Source: an uncultured Algibacter sp. (GTDB taxonomy: Bacteria > Bacteroidota > Bacteroidia > Flavobacteriales > Flavobacteriaceae). From it: a stretch of DNA of 64,000 nt. A program made the position numbers and the translations under genes. How positions within the stretch are numbered: position 1 is the stretch's first letter; every line of letters begins with the position of its first letter. The notes under the pieces are model-generated. The model did not search any database and had not been told where the DNA came from. It worked only from the letters and a program-made list of their open reading frames with translations. This document shows, piece after piece, positions 62,028 to 64,000 of this stretch. The stretch spans positions 151,804 through 215,803 of the forward strand of contig NZ_CANKXG010000009.1 in the NCBI RefSeq assembly GCF_947487575.1, read 5' to 3'.

Positions 62028-64000
62028 ATGAAAATCTTTACCAAATCCATAATTCACTATAAAGCGTTATTAGTATTTATACTTTTTATAAGTGTTTTTT
62101 CTCAAGCTCAAGTACAACAAGCTTTTACTCCAAGATTTAATGAGGCTGTAAATGGAGATTTTACTATTATTGCTAACAATATGATTTCTACAACTGCTAC
62201 AGGTAGTTATACAGGTGGAAGTGATAATCATAATTTATCAAACTTAGTGTATGTAGATATTGATGGTAACACAGGTATTGGAGCTAACACTTTTAACTCC
62301 AGTAGTGCAAATTTTGCAAATCCTGCGCCTAGTGCTAGTTGTTTAACACTTAGAAAAGTGTTTTTATATTGGGCTGCTGCAGATAGGGAATTTAGTGACA
62401 CAATTGATGAAAACCAACCAAGTTGGAATTACAATGATGTACAGCTAATGCTTCCTGGAGAAACGAGTTATACAACTTATACTGCAACAGGTAGTGAAAT
62501 TATTTATAGAGGAAGAGATACTCATTTTAGTAATGAACCTTATATATGTGTAAAGGATATTACTACCCAAGTTGGCGCGCTAACTAACCCTTATGGAACT
62601 TATCAAGTTGCAAATGTAGAGGGCAAAATTGGCTCATTAAGTGATCACTCAGGTACTCCAATTGGTGTCTCTGGGGGGTGGCAAATTGTTTTTGTATATG
62701 AAAGTCCTTCACTACTTCCTAAAAACATTTCTATTTTTGATGGATATGCACATGTTAATGAAGTGGATTCTGGTGATATTATATTCAGTGGTTTTCAAAC
62801 CGTACCATCAGGTAATGTAAATGCAAATGTGCTTATTGGTGCCCTTGAAGGTGACCAAGGTTTAAGTGGTGATGGCCTACAAATACAAAATACTTCAGGG
62901 ACTTTTGTCGATTTATCTACAGCTCAACTTCCTACAATTCCAATCAGACCAGAAACCAACTTTTTCAATAGTAGAATAACCATTGATAACGCCAATTTTA
63001 CAGACAGAAACCCTGCCAGTACAAATACCTTAGGTTTTGATGCTGCAGTTTTTCAATTATCTAACCCAGGAAATACTATTATTGGAAACAATCAAACTTC
63101 TGCCACATTTAATTTAACATCAAATCTTGAAGTTTATGGATTATACTTATTAGGCTTGTCTGTAGAAGTTTGGAAACCAGAACTTGGACCTATTAATGTA
63201 ACATTAGACACTCCTAGTGCACCTCAAAGTCCTGGAACGACGATTGGTGCAGAATTTAATGTTGAAAATAAAGGTAATGATAATGCAAAAAACTTAAGAA
63301 TTTTTGAAACTTTACCTCCTCAGTTAACTTTAGTAGAACCAATATCACCTACATTACCTTCTGGTGTAACTTATAATTATAATACAGGAACTAATCTTCT
63401 AGAATTTTTTATAGATGATAGTTTAGTTGCTGCTGGAAGTTTACCTTTTGATGTAGAATTTGAATTACAGATTAGAGATGAGTGCTACTTTTTGGAAACT
63501 AATTGTACAACCCAATTTGAAGTACAGTTTGAGGCTACTTATTCTGGAGAAATAAATACTACTGAACAATCAACATTAAGTTCTGCAACAACAGATCCAT
63601 GTGGTGCTAGTATTGAAGATCCTGTAATCATGGATGTTATTCAACCTACAATATCATGGCAAACAGCACTTGGAGATTTAGATAGAACGGTTCAATGTAA
63701 TGACGCCAGTAATTTAGCTGATGCTCAAAACCTATTTCCATCTGCCAATAAGTGTGCTTTAACTCCTGTTAAAACATCTGGGTCTTTTGTTCCTGATGCT
63801 GGTTGTGCCAATACTGGTACTTATACTAATTCTTGGAATTTTACAGATGCCTGTGGGGTGACAATTACGAGTTTTGTTCAAACAATTACTGTAATTAATA
63901 CTACGCCTATTGTAATACCAACAGACGGTGCAGAAACTGTAGATTGTATTGCTGATGCTACTGAAACATTTACTTTACCTACTGTAACCGATGCGTGTGG
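62028..64000 (+). CDS. giant T9SS type B-like surface protein, 3' end cut by the window
   Basis: Open from ATG 62028 to base 64000 (657 codons) without stop. Signal peptide region KSIIHYKALLVFILFISVFS followed by QAQVQQAFTPRF. The N-terminal ~380 residues form a large beta domain (YVDIDGNTGIGANTFNSSS, VFLYWAAADREF, IVFVYESPSLLPKN); then a DUF11-type domain (INVTLDTPSAPQSPGTTIGA, NLRIFETLPPQLTLVEP); then the first Ig/HYR-like repeats (WNFTDACGVTITSFVQ). The missing end should carry a type B sorting domain. Same arrangement as 54898, so a PorP/SprF gene is expected next. Confidence 0.88.
   Translation, partial: MKIFTKSIIHYKALLVFILFISVFSQAQVQQAFTPRFNEAVNGDFTIIANNMISTTATGSYTGGSDNHNLSNLVYVDIDGNTGIGANTFNSSSANFANPAPSASCLTLRKVFLYWAAADREFSDTIDENQPSWNYNDVQLMLPGETSYTTYTATGSEIIYRGRDTHFSNEPYICVKDITTQVGALTNPYGTYQVANVEGKIGSLSDHSGTPIGVSGGWQIVFVYESPSLLPKNISIFDGYAHVNEVDSGDIIFSGFQTVPSGNVNANVLIGALEGDQGLSGDGLQIQNTSGTFVDLSTAQLPTIPIRPETNFFNSRITIDNANFTDRNPASTNTLGFDAAVFQLSNPGNTIIGNNQTSATFNLTSNLEVYGLYLLGLSVEVWKPELGPINVTLDTPSAPQSPGTTIGAEFNVENKGNDNAKNLRIFETLPPQLTLVEPISPTLPSGVTYNYNTGTNLLEFFIDDSLVAAGSLPFDVEFELQIRDECYFLETNCTTQFEVQFEATYSGEINTTEQSTLSSATTDPCGASIEDPVIMDVIQPTISWQTALGDLDRTVQCNDASNLADAQNLFPSANKCALTPVKTSGSFVPDAGCANTGTYTNSWNFTDACGVTITSFVQTITVINTTPIVIPTDGAETVDCIADATETFTLPTVTDAC

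Overview
The window looks like chromosome from a marine-type member of the Flavobacteriaceae (Bacteroidota). The DNA is AT-rich. Many genes are preceded by the Bacteroidota sigma-A -7 box TANNTTTG. The gene set is typical of the family: type IX secretion (T9SS) cargo with A- and B-type sorting domains, PorP/SprF-like and OmpA-like partners, LytTR/LytS regulation, a bifunctional thrA, a DnaX without the zinc module, and a fused branched-chain E1. Genus and species cannot be read from the sequence alone.

Layout. 1-7.3 kb: partial EamA transporter, cold-shock protein, a cassette-like accessory gene bounded by repeats, an SF2 helicase, an aldo/keto reductase, a T9SS-A protein broken by one in-frame TGA, and a secreted protein. 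7.3-8.4 kb: two tiny ORFs with related C-termini, one overlapping an attenuator-like hairpin and one directly behind eight ATCA repeats, then exbD. 8.5-10.5 kb: fused E1 alpha/beta dehydrogenase. 10.7-14.7 kb: five-gene operon (2OG-Fe oxygenase, SUI1 factor, DUF1835, nucleoside phosphorylase, binding protein). 14.8-17.8 kb: TlpA-like lipoprotein and NAD(P)HX repair enzyme, convergent on a shared terminator. 17.9-23 kb: threonine operon thrL-thrABC with a leader peptide. 23-32.4 kb: a T9SS-A protein, gcvT, an epimerase, phhB and yebC; a three-gene LytTR/LytS/outer-membrane receptor module sits between phhB and yebC, flanked by shredded duplicate pieces of both. 32.4-45.9 kb: housekeeping and envelope genes, including a Kdo-modification group (kdnB-like, HAD, kdsB), a RecD-like helicase and rsmD. 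46.1-49.7 kb: RNase P RNA on the minus strand, a solo repeat element, dnaX and miaE. 49.7-54.1 kb: a beta-barrel protein and a polyphosphate group (ppk, ppx, sixA-like). 54.3-64 kb: two successive copies of a small-exported-protein plus giant-surface-protein arrangement; the first continues into a PorP/SprF and an OmpA-family gene, and the second runs off the window.

The least explained features are the micro-ORF/attenuator/microsatellite region before exbD, the filled and empty repeat units at 1.5-2.9 kb and 46.5-46.7 kb, the rearranged phhB-yebC scar, a 17-bp inverted repeat over the gcvT promoter and start codon, a palindromic repeat inside rnpB, and the paired surface-protein loci that share an upstream motif. 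No tRNA, rRNA operon, CRISPR array or transposase gene was recognised. All family assignments are by reading motifs; no database search was run.
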